NCBI RefSeq assembly: GCF_022919215.1
Contig: NZ_CP095046.1
Coordinates: forward strand, 5,756,501-5,820,500
DNA: 64,000 bases
From: Hymenobacter cellulosilyticus
GTDB taxonomy: Bacteria > Bacteroidota > Bacteroidia > Cytophagales > Hymenobacteraceae
Reading direction: 5' to 3'
Below are positions 46,744 to 56,967 of the stretch, in pieces (positions within the stretch are counted from its first letter, which is position 1; the number at the start of each line of letters is the position of its first letter). A program made the translations under genes and the position numbers. The notes under the pieces are model-generated. The model was given only the letters and a program-made list of their open reading frames with translations. It was not told the origin of the DNA and did not search any database.

Positions 46744-47517
46744 CTACTTGCGGGCTACCAGCTTCACAAGGCGCACTTCACGCTTGCCAAAGTCGGCCGT
46801 GCCCAGGGGTTCCTCGTAGCGCACGATTTTCAGGCCAGCAGCGCTGTAAAGCGTTTTGAGCTCATTGGTGCTGTACACCACGCCGTCCCCGATTTTCATC
46901 GTCTGCGTGGCATCCTTGTGGAAGCCTTCCAGCACCACCAGGCCCCCGGGCTTCAGAGCCTGCATTACTTTTGGCGCGTATTCGCGGCCCCCGGCGTAGG
47001 ACAGCACAATCAGGTCCCACTTGTTGGTGCCCCAGTCGAAGCGGTCCGCATCCTGCTGCACAGTGGTGATTTTGACCTTCATTGCCCGGGCTTTTTTCTG
47101 GGCGTAGGCCAGGGCCTCATCGGCAATATCGACGCCCGTTACCTGCCAGCCCAGCTGAGCCAGATACAAGGCGTTACGGCCCTCACCCATGCCCACGTCC
47201 AGCGCCGTGCCCACCGGATGATTTTTCACGGATTCCACCAGTAGCGTATTGGGGGCCTCGTTCAGCACTCGAACCCGGGCCGCCGAATCGGTTAGCACAT
47301 AATTCCAGCGCCGCCGCTCGTAGTCGGCGGTCTGCCGCTGGTATTCTTCTTTCTGGGCCGCCGTAGCATTGGCCGGCAGCGTCGGGGGTGGCGGCAGCTT
47401 GGGCAAGGCCTTCGACGTGGCAGGCGCAGTAGCCGGCGCTGCCGTCTGGGACCAGCTGTAGCTGCCACTTAGCAGGAACAGCGCCAGCAGCATTGCTTTT
47501 GGGTGGCAGGTTTTCAT
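46744..47517 (-). CDS. exported SAM-dependent methyltransferase-like protein
   Basis: 257 residues. The N-terminus MKTCHPKAMLLALFLLSGSY, then SWSQ, looks like a true signal peptide, followed by a Pro/Ala-rich linker (about 25-55). The rest is a class I methyltransferase: GTALDVGMGEGRNALYLAQ (motif I, SAM-binding Gly loop), VTGVDIADEAL (motif II acidic residue), TTVQQDADRFDWGTNKWDLI and LKPGGLVVLEGF. SAM is made in the cytoplasm, so a secreted methyltransferase is unexpected; either it is retained inside, the signal is an anchor, or it binds something else. TehB-like domains are the nearest match. Confidence 0.75.
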   Translation of the reverse strand: MKTCHPKAMLLALFLLSGSYSWSQTAAPATAPATSKALPKLPPPPTLPANATAAQKEEYQRQTADYERRRWNYVLTDSAARVRVLNEAPNTLLVESVKNHPVGTALDVGMGEGRNALYLAQLGWQVTGVDIADEALAYAQKKARAMKVKITTVQQDADRFDWGTNKWDLIVLSYAGGREYAPKVMQALKPGGLVVLEGFHKDATQTMKIGDGVVYSTNELKTLYSAAGLKIVRYEEPLGTADFGKREVRLVKLVARK

Positions 47518-47671
47518 AGGGCAGAAGGAATTGAAAGAGCGGCACCGACTAAATGTAGAAGCTATTTATTTCTCTTTCAATCACATGATAGAGTGAGGCC
47601 GGGTAGATTACAGCGGCAGTAGAGCGAGTTTTTCTACCTTTCCTGAGCAATTCCCTTTTCCACCTTTCCCA

Positions 47672-49729
47672 ATGAGAAAACCATTCCTTGCCGCGCTGGC
47701 CCTCCTTCCCCTGGCGGCCGCGGCCCAACAATCGGTGCTGACGCCGGAGAAGCTCTGGCAGCTGGGCCGCCTGGGCGAAATGCAGGTGTCGCCGGACCAG
47801 AAAACGGTGGCCTTCACAGTGACGCGCTACAGCCTGGGCGACAACAAAGGCAGCGCCGACATTTACCTGGTGCCCGTGGCCGGCGGCGCGGTAAAGCAGC
47901 TGACCAACACCCCCGCCGTTTCCGAAAATACCCTCAACTGGCGCCCCGACGGCAAGTTGACCTTCCTCTCAAGCGAAGGCGGCACCGACCAGCTCTACGT
48001 CATCAGCGCCGATGGCTCGGGCAAGCAGCAGCTCAGCCAATTTCCGGAAGAAGGCCTGAGTAATCTGAAGTATGCGCCCAAGGGTAATTTTATTCTCTAC
48101 ACCCAGGACGTGAAAACGGGCAAGGAGGTAAAGGACTGGTACGCCGACCTGCCCAAGGCCGACGCCCGCATCATCGACGATTTGAACTACCGCCACTGGA
48201 ACGTGTGGGACGATTACAAAGTCTCCCACGTGTTTTTCCAGCCCGTGGGCTCGGATGGTAAGCCCACCGGCTACGGCAAGGATGCCATGGCCGGCGAGAA
48301 GTTTGACGCGCCCCTGCAGCCCTTGGCCGGCTCTGAGCAGCTGGCCTTTTCGCCCGACGGCTACTCAGTGGCTTATACCTCGCGCAAGCTCACGGGCAAG
48401 GCCGAAGCCGAAAGCACCAACTCCGACATCTACCTCTACAGCATCCGGGAAGGCAAAACCGAAAACCTGAGCCTGGGCCTGGAAGGCTACGACACGGAGC
48501 CCGTATTTTCGCCCGACGGCTCGAAGGTGGCCTGGCTAAGCATGGCCACCCCGGGCTTTGAGTCGGACCGCAACGGCATCGTGGTGTACGACTTCAAAAC
48601 CAAGCAGCGCACGGATATTACCAAGGGTTCGGAGCAGGCCGCGGCTAACATCCGCTGGAGCACCGACGGCAAAACCATCTACTTCGCCAGCGTTATTCAG
48701 GGCACCGACCAGATTTTCTCGGTTCCCAGCAAGGGCGGCAAGGTGAAGCAGCTCACCAAGGGTGCCCAGAACTACAACTCGTTTGAGCTGGCCGGCAAAG
48801 ACCAGGCAATTGCCAACAAAACTACCATCAGCAGCCCCGCCGACCTGGTGCGCGTGGATCTGAAAACCGGCAAGGAAACTCCGCTGACCACCATTAACAA
48901 GGACGAGCTGAGTGGCCTGAAGATGGGCAAGGTGGAAAGCCGGCAGGTAACCACCACCGACGGCAAGCAGATGCTGGTCTACGTCATCTACCCGCCCGAC
49001 TTCGACGCGAGCAAGAAATACCCGACCCTGCTGTATTGCCAGGGCGGCCCTCAGAGTCCGGTTACCCAGAGCTTTTCGTACCGCTGGAACTTCCAGCTGA
49101 TGGCCGCCAACGGCTACATCGTAGTGGCGCCCAACCGCCGCGGCCTGCCGGGCTTCGGTACCGAATGGAACAACAGCATCAGCGGCGACTGGGGCGGGCA
49201 GCCCATCCGGGACTACCTCTCCGCCATTGACGACGTAAGCAAGGAAAGCTACGTGGACAAGGACCGGCGCGGCTGCGTAGGGGCTTCCTACGGCGGCTAT
49301 TCGGTGTACTACCTGGCAGGCCACCACCAGGGCCGCTTCAAGACCTTTATTGCCCACGCCGGCCTGTTTAATCTGACCAGCTGGTACCCCAGCACCGAGG
49401 AAATGTTCTTTGCCAAGCACGACATTGGGGCCGCGCCCTGGGAAATGCCCCAGCACAAGAGCTACACCGGGTTTAACCCCCAGCAGTTTGTGGGCCAGTG
49501 GGACACCCCGATTCTGGTGATTCACGGCGGCAAGGACTTCCGGGTGCCCGAGGGCCAAGGCATGGAAGCTTTTGGCTCGGCCCAGCTGCGCGGCATTCCC
49601 AGCCGCTTCCTATACTTCCCCAACGAAGGCCACTGGATTCAGAAGCCCCAGAACGCGGTGCTTTGGAACCGGGTGTTCTTCGAGTGGCTGGGCCGCACGC
49701 TCAAGCCCGAAGCCCAGGCGGCGAAGTAG
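47672..49729 (+). CDS. S9-family prolyl oligopeptidase-like peptidase (DPP IV type)
   Basis: 685 residues. Signal peptide MRKPFLAALALLPLAAAAQQ. N-terminal beta-propeller of WD40-like blades (about 25-400) with repeated SPDG/SPDQ turns, for example FSPDGYSVAYTSR and FSPDGSKVAWLS. The C-terminal alpha/beta hydrolase (about 430-685) has TLLYCQGGPQSPV (oxyanion region), nucleophile GASYGGYS (Ser about 538), acid in VIHGGKDFRVPEGQG and His in FPNEGHWI. Such enzymes trim dipeptides or oligopeptides from proline-containing peptides outside the cytoplasm. Single gene; terminator follows. Confidence 0.92.
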   Translation: MRKPFLAALALLPLAAAAQQSVLTPEKLWQLGRLGEMQVSPDQKTVAFTVTRYSLGDNKGSADIYLVPVAGGAVKQLTNTPAVSENTLNWRPDGKLTFLSSEGGTDQLYVISADGSGKQQLSQFPEEGLSNLKYAPKGNFILYTQDVKTGKEVKDWYADLPKADARIIDDLNYRHWNVWDDYKVSHVFFQPVGSDGKPTGYGKDAMAGEKFDAPLQPLAGSEQLAFSPDGYSVAYTSRKLTGKAEAESTNSDIYLYSIREGKTENLSLGLEGYDTEPVFSPDGSKVAWLSMATPGFESDRNGIVVYDFKTKQRTDITKGSEQAAANIRWSTDGKTIYFASVIQGTDQIFSVPSKGGKVKQLTKGAQNYNSFELAGKDQAIANKTTISSPADLVRVDLKTGKETPLTTINKDELSGLKMGKVESRQVTTTDGKQMLVYVIYPPDFDASKKYPTLLYCQGGPQSPVTQSFSYRWNFQLMAANGYIVVAPNRRGLPGFGTEWNNSISGDWGGQPIRDYLSAIDDVSKESYVDKDRRGCVGASYGGYSVYYLAGHHQGRFKTFIAHAGLFNLTSWYPSTEEMFFAKHDIGAAPWEMPQHKSYTGFNPQQFVGQWDTPILVIHGGKDFRVPEGQGMEAFGSAQLRGIPSRFLYFPNEGHWIQKPQNAVLWNRVFFEWLGRTLKPEAQAAK

Positions 49730-49750
49730 CCTGACCGAACCACTCACCCG

Positions 49751-49787
49751 CAGACCCTGCCGCTACCGGCAGGGTCTGTTTGTTTTT
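49751..49787 (+). terminator. rho-independent terminator of the S9 peptidase
   Basis: A 12-bp perfect stem CAGACCCTGCCG / CGGCAGGGTCTG with a CTAC loop and TTTGTTTTT tail. Confidence 0.85.
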
Positions 49788-49845
49788 GGGTTCCTGGTTT
49801 TGCCGCCCTATCTTTTGGTCACTATCCTTATAAACCTATTGTCCT

Positions 49846-50988
49846 ATGCGCTTCGTCGTATTGAGCACCCTGCTGTTGCCCGGTCTGCTGGCAGCTTATT
49901 CGGGCCATGCGCAAGGAAGTGTGCTGTATCAGCCGCAACCGTATCAGCCGCAAACTCGCTACCAATTATCCTCGCCAAATCAGTACCGTGCCCCAAAGCC
50001 AATCATAATTGCTCCGACGATTCCCGTCGACGCTGACGGATCCATTAAACAGGAGCCTGATTCTGCCACCCGGCGCCAATATGCCCGCCACCGAGTGCGC
50101 ACCGTGCTAAAAACTCGCCTCGATAAACAGGGCCAGGTGCAAGACACCGTTGAGTACCTGGCCGTGGATGAGCAAGGTCGCTGGACGGAGGTGGGCCGGT
50201 GGCAAGGCCAGGTACATCGGCAGTGGAGCTATAATAGCAACGGCCAGTGCACGGCATTGGTAGAACACCCTTATGCGGCCCGTCCTTATACCGTTATCAA
50301 CACGTACAATCCGGCGCTGGGACGGGGCCACCAGGAAGTGCTCCAACGGAATGGAACCCACACCGTGGTGCAGGAAAAGCAGCTCTACCAAAACGGCGAC
50401 ACACTGCTAACCGAAATCAAGGCCCACGGGCTACTGGTAGGCAATTATTACTACCCGGAGTATGTCCAGCGCAGCCTTCGCCTGGTACCCCACCCCGACA
50501 CAATGCTGACCCTGACTTGCTTTTATGACAAGAACCAGCACCCCACCAGCTATCAGTTCGACTATTTGCTCTACCAGCGCGGCCGGCTGCTGGAAACAGG
50601 CAAGATAAATCCGCGCAAACTAGGCTCGGCAGCCAATGATACCAGTGCTCAAAAGATGGGGCCGGCTCAGGCATTGGCAGCGCTACGCCGGGGTACCGGG
50701 TTACAGCCCCAGAACCGCCGTTTCTATGACTCACAGCACCGCCTTATTCGGCACGAATTCACGAGAGCGAAGGATTTACGTTCTTCTCGGGCTGTCATCA
50801 ATTACACCTATAATAACCTGGGGCAGCTAATCGGCCGGGAAAATTCCTCTGTAAGTGCCGGGGTTAGTATCCGCTCCACCTATACCGTATTTTCCTACTC
50901 CCCAACAGGGCTCCTGACGGGCGAAACCACGAATACCGGCAACGGCAGCCCCGTTTTTTACCGTTACCAGTATCAATACTACGATTAG
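49846..50988 (+). CDS. exported repeat protein, RHS/YD-like strands
   Basis: 380 residues. Signal peptide MRFVVLSTLLLPGLLAAYSG, cleavage after HAQ. A short Gln/Pro/Tyr repeat follows (YQPQPYQPQTRYQ). The rest has repeated beta-hairpin units of YD type, such as WSYNSNGQCTAL, FYDSQHRLIRHEF, YTYNNLGQLIGRE and FSYSPTGLLTGET, as in RHS/YD-repeat or MORN-like proteins of Bacteroidota. No toxin tip or anchor domain is seen; function unknown. Intact. Confidence 0.6.
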   Translation: MRFVVLSTLLLPGLLAAYSGHAQGSVLYQPQPYQPQTRYQLSSPNQYRAPKPIIIAPTIPVDADGSIKQEPDSATRRQYARHRVRTVLKTRLDKQGQVQDTVEYLAVDEQGRWTEVGRWQGQVHRQWSYNSNGQCTALVEHPYAARPYTVINTYNPALGRGHQEVLQRNGTHTVVQEKQLYQNGDTLLTEIKAHGLLVGNYYYPEYVQRSLRLVPHPDTMLTLTCFYDKNQHPTSYQFDYLLYQRGRLLETGKINPRKLGSAANDTSAQKMGPAQALAALRRGTGLQPQNRRFYDSQHRLIRHEFTRAKDLRSSRAVINYTYNNLGQLIGRENSSVSAGVSIRSTYTVFSYSPTGLLTGETTNTGNGSPVFYRYQYQYYD

Positions 50989-51185
50989 GACTGCCCCCGG
51001 CAAGAGCCGCTTCAGTAGTACTCGTCGTGGCTGAGCCGTGGTGCAAGTTGGTTTTGGGGTGGCTTCTGGCTGCTAGGACCTGTACATAAGCGGTAAGTAA
51101 TTCGCCAGGCATGCAACGCAGTTGAGTTTAGGTAAGTACAGAGTATACTTTCCGTCCACGCCTGCCCCGCTGCTTCTCCTCCACT

Positions 51186-53113
51186 GTGCTCATCCGCCTG
51201 CTTTCTTTCTGCGTGCTCTTGCTTGGCTTTTTGGTACCCGGCCGGGCCCAGAGCAGCGCTGATGACCATACCGTACTCGACACGCTGTACCTGCAGGATG
51301 AAAACCATCGGCACGTGTCGGAGGTGTACCGCTACTGCACCGAGCCGTTTGCGGTGAAGCCCAGCCCCGAGAGGGCCGACAGCCTCTGGCAAGCCGGGGC
51401 TTTTCAAACCGGCCGTTGGCACAAGGCGCTTAGCCTGGGCTTTTTGCACCAGCGCGTATGGGTGCGTATTGCCGTGGCCAACACCTCAAGCCAACGCAGC
51501 CGCTACGTGTGGAGCATCTACAACTTTACCGACAGCGCCACGCTTTACTTCCGGCCCAACGGCTCCGAGCAGTTTCACCGGGTGCAGGCCAGCTCCTGGC
51601 AGCAAGCCGATCAACGCCCTTTCCCGGCCCGGTCGTTGAGCTTCCCCTTTGTCCTGGAGGCCGGTCAGCGGGCCGTGCTTTATCTGCGCGTCGACCATCG
51701 TGCGGGTGCCCTGTATCTGCCCACGTACATCGAGACGACCGAACAGTTTCTGGCCTCTGAGGTGGAGGCGCCCTTCGAGCGGCACTGGATTTGGCTGCTG
51801 GGCTTTTACGTAAGCAGTGCTCTGTTCAACCTGGTGCTCTACACCTTCCTGCGCGACCGAATCCACATCTGGTACGTGGTGTATGTGGTGTGCATCACCT
51901 TGTTTCTGCTGATGGAAGACGGGTTCGACGCCTGGGTCCTGCCCGCCGCGCTGTACCGCCTAGTATGGTCGGTGGGGCAGTTTAATTTCCTGCTGCTGGC
52001 CGCGGCCTGTGGCGTGCAGATCATGCAGTCCTTTCTGCGCCTGCGCTCCGGCTGGCCCCGGCTGTACCGCCTGGGCAACTGGCTTTCGGCCCTGGCAGCG
52101 GCGTTTGTATTGGCCTATGCGGTTCTGTTTCCCGTTGCGGTGCGCTCCGGCCTTCTCTACCCTACCCTGCTCAACGGGCTGCGCGAAGTACTGCTGGGGG
52201 CCCTGGCGCTCTACAGTTGGGTAACCTTGCTCAACGTGCTGTTGTCGCGCCGGCGTCGGCAGCTGGGCGCCTACTACGCCCTGACCTACTTCTTCTTTTT
52301 CGTAGGCTTTCTGCTGTTCTGGCTGAATCATTTGGGGCTGACCAACTTCAACCTGGTGCAGCCCAACGCCCTGGCCTGGGGCCTGGTGCTGGAGCTGCTG
52401 GTACTTAGCGGCCTGCTCACGGGCCGGTTTCGGCACACGCTGCGGCAGAATGAAAAGCTGCGAATCCGACAGCTGCGGCAGCGCAACGCCCAAAGTGCCC
52501 GTCTGATTGCGGCCCAGGAAGAAGAACGGGCCCAGCTGGCCCGGGAGCTGCACGACGCGCTGGGGCCCAACCTGGCGGCGCTGCACATGGCCTGGCAGGG
52601 TCCGGCCATGCGCGAGGCCCTGGCTACTTCGCCCGCCGCCGCGGCCGTGGGCCAGCACACCGAGCTGCTGCTGCGTCACCTGCGCGACGAAGTACGTACC
52701 TACAGCCACACGCTGCTACCCTCCGAGCCCGGCCTGGGTACGCTCAGCGAGTCGCTGGCTGCCCTCAGCAAGCTGCACAATCTGCACGGCAGCCCGGTCG
52801 TGCGGACCTACTGCGACGCGGCCGTGAATGAACTGCCGACCCACATTCAGCAGACCGCCTACCGCATTGCGGCCGAGTTGCTCAACAATGCCATTCGCCA
52901 CTCCCGGGCCAATGAAGTATCGGTACAGATGCTGCGCCACTCCGAGGAGCTAGAAATCATGGTGGAAGACAACGGCCGGGGCTTCGCAGAGCCTTCCCGC
53001 AACAGCGGTATTGGGTTGCGCGGGTGCGGGCCCGGGCCGACTATCTGCGCGGGCAGCTCTACATCGACAGCTCCCCGCAGGGCAGTAGTATTGTTGTCAG
53101 AATTCCTTGCTAA
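51186..53113 (+). CDS. 7TM-DISM sensor histidine kinase (NarX-like), one missing base
   Basis: Restored length 642 residues from a GTG (MLIRLLSFCVLLLGFLVPGR, signal peptide to RAQ). An extracellular 7TMR-DISMED2-like beta-sandwich (about 25-190) is followed by seven membrane helices (about 195-410), HisKA_3 with LIAAQEEERAQLARELHDAL (phospho-acceptor His456), and HATPase ending DNGRGFAEPSRNSGIGLRG. The frame breaks at GGG 53022-53024; one G restores VRARADYLRGQLYIDSSPQG and the stop at 53111-53113. The following NarL-type regulator is its natural partner. Such kinases sense extracellular ligands, often sugars, in Bacteroidota; the ligand is unknown. Confidence 0.88.
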
Positions 53114-53150
53114 CTAGCCTCCCTCCTCTTTTTTCACGCCTTCCCGTAGC

Positions 53151-53800
53151 ATGCCTTCCAGTCCTTGCCGCCTGCTTATCGTCGACGACCACCTAATGCT
53201 CACGCAAAGCCTGGCGCTGCTTTTTGCCGGCCAGCCCGACCTGGTAGTGGTAGACCAATTAGCTTCGGGTACGGCCCTGCTGGAGTGGCTGGGCAAGGCC
53301 GTGGGAGCCGCAGTGCCCGCCGATGTGCTCCTGCTCGACTTGCACCTGCCCGGCCCCGATGGCCTGACCCTGCTGCCCACCCTGCAACAATATCCGCAGC
53401 TGCGGGTGCTGGTGTTTAGCACGGCGGCCTCCCCCGAGCTCATTGAGCGGGTGGCTGCGGCCGGCGCCCACGGCTTCGTGGCCAAGTCAGCCGATGCCGA
53501 ACACCTGCTGGAATCTATCCGGCGCGTACACGCCGGGCAGCGGGTTTTTCCCCGAGCGCCCGCCGGGCCGCCCCCGAGAGCGGCGAAGCTACCGAGCCAC
53601 TGCTGCGCCTGCACCGCCTTTCGAGCCGGGAGCGGGAAGTAGTGGGCCTGATCCGGGCCGGCCTCACCACCCGCGACATTGCCGAGCGACTCTCGTTGTC
53701 GGAGTTTACCGTGGGCACCCACCGCCGCAACATCATGCACAAGTTGGAATTGCCCAATATGGCTGCCCTGCTGCAGTTCGCCTTCGACCACGGTTTGTAG
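53151..53800 (+). CDS. NarL/FixJ-family response regulator, one missing base
   Basis: Restored length 216 residues. Receiver domain with acidic pair in LLIVDDHLMLTQ (12-13), phospho-acceptor Asp63 in LLLDLHLPGPDG and AGAHGFVAKSADAEHLLE. The frame breaks in the run TTTTTCCCC (53545-53553). With one base added the rest reads ARRAAPESGEATEPLLRLHR and then the LuxR-type helix-turn-helix LSSREREVVGLIRAGLTTRD, IAERLSLSEFTVGTHRRNIM to the end. Starts 37 bases after the kinase stop; an obvious two-component pair. Convergent with the FUSC gene. Confidence 0.9.
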
Positions 53801-53849
53801 CCAACGGGGCAACAAGTCACCGGGAGCCGGAGTTACCCTTACCCCCAAG

Positions 53850-55987
53850 CTATTTCGTCAGAATGGCGTCGGTGGTTTTGCCGATGTCGCTGCTCACTTT
53901 CTGGATAAACTCCAGCTGTTCGCGGAGCAGGTTGTCTTCGGGCGTGAGCACCTGCTTGGGAAAGGCCTCGGGCTCCACGGCCAGAAAGTCGGTGGCGGGC
54001 TCCTGGGCTTCGTCGTCAAGCTTTTTCAGGCTCCGGGTCAGGCCCAGCAGCGCCTGCCGCAGGGGCTTACGGGTGGCCGGAGCCAGCGGCTGCCCAGGCG
54101 CCGTGGAGGTAATCGAGGCAATATTAGAAGCCAGAATGTGGTTCAGCACCACAAACTCGTGGACTTCGGAGCTTTTGCGCTGGGTGCTTTTGGGCTCGGA
54201 AAGCATGCGCTGAAACGCGGCCGAAAGGTTGGCGGAGCTAACGTACACGTTTTTGCGCACCAGCTTGTAGTCGGTTTGGTGGTAGGACACGCCCGAAATA
54301 TTCTCGGCCAGCTTGAGCAGGTAGTTCAGGTTGGCCCGCAGCACGTCGCGCATGAACACCTGCAACTGGTCGGCCTCCCACTTCGGAAACAGCAGGTAGC
54401 CGGCTGAAAAGGCAATGGCGCAGCCGATAAACGTGTCGATAACCCGCTCCTCAATCAGGCCCAGGTAGCCCACGCCCAGCAGGCTGAACATAATCAGGAT
54501 AAAGGGCGTCAGGCAGGTGACGGTGATGATGTAGTTGGTGCGCTGAAAGCTGTAGGAAATAACCATGAGCACTACCATCAGCACAAACTGCACGGTTTTG
54601 TCGGGAATCAGCCACAGAATCAGCACCCCGATGACGCCACCGGCCAGGGTGCCCAAGATCCGCTGGTAGTTGCGCTCCTTCGTCAGGCTGAAGCCGGGCT
54701 TGAGCATGTAGGTCGTCGTCATCAGAATCCAGTAGCTGTGGTAGCCCGGAAACAGCAACTTGGACGCAATAAAGCCCACCGAGCAGGCCAGCGTCATGCG
54801 GATGGCGTGCCGAAACACCGAGGAGTTGAACGTGAGGTTGTCGCCGATGGACTTGAGGTCAAACTCCTCGTGCGACACGAAGCGGGAAAACTCCAGCTCC
54901 CGCCCGTAGGTCTGCCCGGTCTTGGCCGAGTCGAAGTAATTCAGGATGTCGTTTACGCGCTGGGTGAGGTTGCGCAGGTTTACCAGAATCTTCTTCAGCA
55001 CCAGGTTGCTGCCCGAGCTGCCTTCCTCGCCGATGGCGTCGATGCGGGTTTTGAGGGTTTCGAGCTGAGTTTTGAGCGTGGCCCGGGTGGCGTAGGGCCG
55101 GTTGGCCTGAATGGCGGCCCCAATGTGGTCCAGCTCCACGGCCATGTGCCGGATCAGCTCGGCCACTTCCCCAGAATGCCGGTGTGGCCAAACTGGGCGC
55201 GCAGGGCCGCGTAGTCGTAATACGTGGCCGTGATATGCTCGTAGAGGTCCACCACGTCGATGAACGTGACGACCAGGCGCCGGCCGCGGCTGGTGGTTTC
55301 GTTTACAATCTGTCGGCTTTTGAACAGCACTTCCCGCACGGCATCCTGCTTTTCACTGACCACCACCTGCTGGGCCACCAGCCGCCGGTAATCCTCGTCC
55401 AGGGTCGTGTTGAGGGTATAGAAATCAGCTTTAATGGTCAGAAACTGGGCAATGGCGTGAATGCACTCGGCCAGGGCCTGACGGGCGGCACGGTGGGGAC
55501 GCACCTGGTGCAGCAACAGACTCAGCACGGTATACCACACGCCGCCGGCCAGCAGCAGCAGGCTGTGGGGCAGCACCTGGGCCGCCGTCAGCGGCTTGTC
55601 CATGTTGAGAATCATGACCAGCAACGCCGCCGAGCCTAGGGCCCCGGCCCGGGCGCCGTACACCAGAAACATGGTAAAGAAGAAGGTCAAGACAGCTACT
55701 TCCAGGCCCAGCAGCCAGTTGGAGTAGTTCAGGGCCCCGGTGAGCAGGCCCACCAGAAAGATGCACAGGTTGCCGTAGAGCATGCCGTTGCGCTTGTGCT
55801 CAATGGGCCCCGGCAAATCGGTGATGCTGATGCAGACGGCCCCGGTGGAAAGTGTGAGGCCGGTTTCAAACTGCCCGAGCCAGGAACACACCAGAGCCGG
55901 CAGCAAAATGGCGAAGGTGATGCGCAGTCCGTCGGAAAAATCCTGCCCGAAGAAGAAGTAGTGGATTTTCCGGGTTTGCTCGTTCAT
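53850..55987 (-). CDS. FUSC-family membrane protein (YccS/YhfK type), one missing base
   Basis: Restored length 712 residues. Two blocks of about five to six membrane helices each (about 15-150 and 410-540, including IRMTLACSVGFIASKLLFPG) are separated by a long cytoplasmic helical region. The frame breaks at CCCC 55169-55172 on the + strand; one base joins FGHTGILG to EVAELIRHMAVELDHIGAAI. FUSC proteins are predicted exporters of aromatic acids or other small molecules (AaeB, YccS, YhfK). The C-terminal ~170 residues are helical and probably cytoplasmic. No membrane-fusion partner is nearby. Confidence 0.82.
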
Positions 55988-56116
55988 TGCCGCGTGGTTG
56001 CCCCGGTTCGGGGCTGTTCAGGAGCCTTATACGGGCGGCAAGGTAAGGGCTGTTGGCAAAACCGCCCAGCTTCGGGCAGCATTACAAGCTAAGTACGCTG
56101 ACCCTCAAACCAAAAC

Positions 56117-56143
56117 AAGCCTTTCCCGGCGTGGGAAAGGCTT
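56117..56143 (-). terminator. terminator of the STAS-like gene
   Basis: An 11-bp stem AAGCCTTTCCC / GGGAAAGGCTT with a 5-base loop; on the minus strand it is followed by GTTTTGGTTTG. It lies 24 bases after the stop of the STAS-like gene. Confidence 0.65.
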
Positions 56144-56167
56144 GGTGAAGTGGGCGTACAGCAGGCT

Positions 56168-56551
56168 TCAGGCGGCGTCGGTCTGGGCGTCGCGCTGGCT
56201 GAGCTGATGGCGGCAATAGGTTTCGGCGTCGAGCAGGGTGGGCACAATCGGGATGTTCAGAGCCGGTGCCAGGGCGGCCAATTCCTGACGAATACCGTCG
56301 CTGAGGTGGCAGAGTACCAGGCTCATACCGTGCTTGCTGAGCTTGTGGTAATAATAGGTGAGCAGCTCGGCCGCATCCGAGGGTAGGTGGTGCAGGTGGC
56401 TGCAGTCGACCCAGACGCTGGACTTTCCGCTGCGGGCGGCCCGACTCAGCGCCCGGTCCAGGGCGTCGTCTTCGTGCTCGGGCGAAACGGGCACATCATC
56501 AGCCAGAATTAGCAGGTAGCTTTCTGGCAGAATCTCTCGGTAAACTTCCAT
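56168..56551 (-). CDS. STAS-like protein without phospho-acceptor serine
   Basis: 127 residues from the ATG MEVYREILPESYLLILADDV (a TTG six bases upstream is possible). The middle SSVWVDCSHLHHLPSDAAEL followed by LTYYYHKLSKHGMSLVLCHL and a strand-helix end has the STAS pattern, but SDAAEL replaces SSAGLG, so the usual phospho-serine is uncertain. Possibly a degenerate anti-anti-sigma or sulfate-domain relative. It could interact with the partner-switching kinase elsewhere in the window; that is speculation. Single gene with its own terminator. Confidence 0.55.
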   Translation of the reverse strand: MEVYREILPESYLLILADDVPVSPEHEDDALDRALSRAARSGKSSVWVDCSHLHHLPSDAAELLTYYYHKLSKHGMSLVLCHLSDGIRQELAALAPALNIPIVPTLLDAETYCRHQLSQRDAQTDAA

Positions 56552-56633
56552 GCGCAATAGTCAAGAATGGTTGGCGGGTTTGGCAAGACAGGGGGACTCA
56601 GGGCGGTATTCAGAGCAGAAAATCACGAGGACC

Positions 56634-56660
56634 AGGGCAGCTGCGAGGCTGCCCTTTTTT
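56634..56660 (+). terminator. orphan + strand terminator
   Basis: An 8-bp stem AGGGCAGC / GCTGCCCT with a 6-base loop and six T. No + strand gene precedes it (the upstream gene is on the minus strand), so it may end a small RNA or an unnoticed transcript starting near 56552. Confidence 0.6.
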
Positions 56661-56860
56661 CAGTTGTCAAATACGATTTTGACAGCAAATAGTATACGGC
56701 CCGAATATATTATTTTCAGGCGTAAGACGCTCATTACTAAATTAATAGTTTCTACCTTTTATCAATAATTAGATTATTACAATTCAATGTTGCATCCTTT
56801 TTTACGGTAATACTCCCGGAAAGCGCCGAGCCCGAAATGCGCCTTATAACGCCTAAACCC
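56661..56860. other. AT-rich intergenic stretch, no gene seen
   Basis: About 200 bases, markedly richer in A+T than the rest of the window around 56690-56800 (for example TATATTATTTTCAGG, TTAATAGTTTCTACC, AATAATTAGATTATTAC). No open frame of substance, tRNA or repeat recognised. Might be a promoter region or a remnant of foreign DNA. Confidence 0.5.
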
Positions 56861-56917
56861 ACAAAAAGCCCCGCTTTAAGCCCCGTCTCACGACCGGGCT
56901 AAAGCGGGGCTTTTGTG
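56861..56917 (-). terminator. terminator of the bestrophin gene
   Basis: A long stem ACAAAAGCCCCGCTTTAG-type (56861-56883) / complement (56896-56917), about 20 bp with one bulge, 51 bases after the bestrophin stop on the minus strand. Confidence 0.85.
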
Positions 56918-56967
56918 TAGCTAATCTCCTAATTACACCAAACCACTCGGTGGCGGGCGCACCAGGG

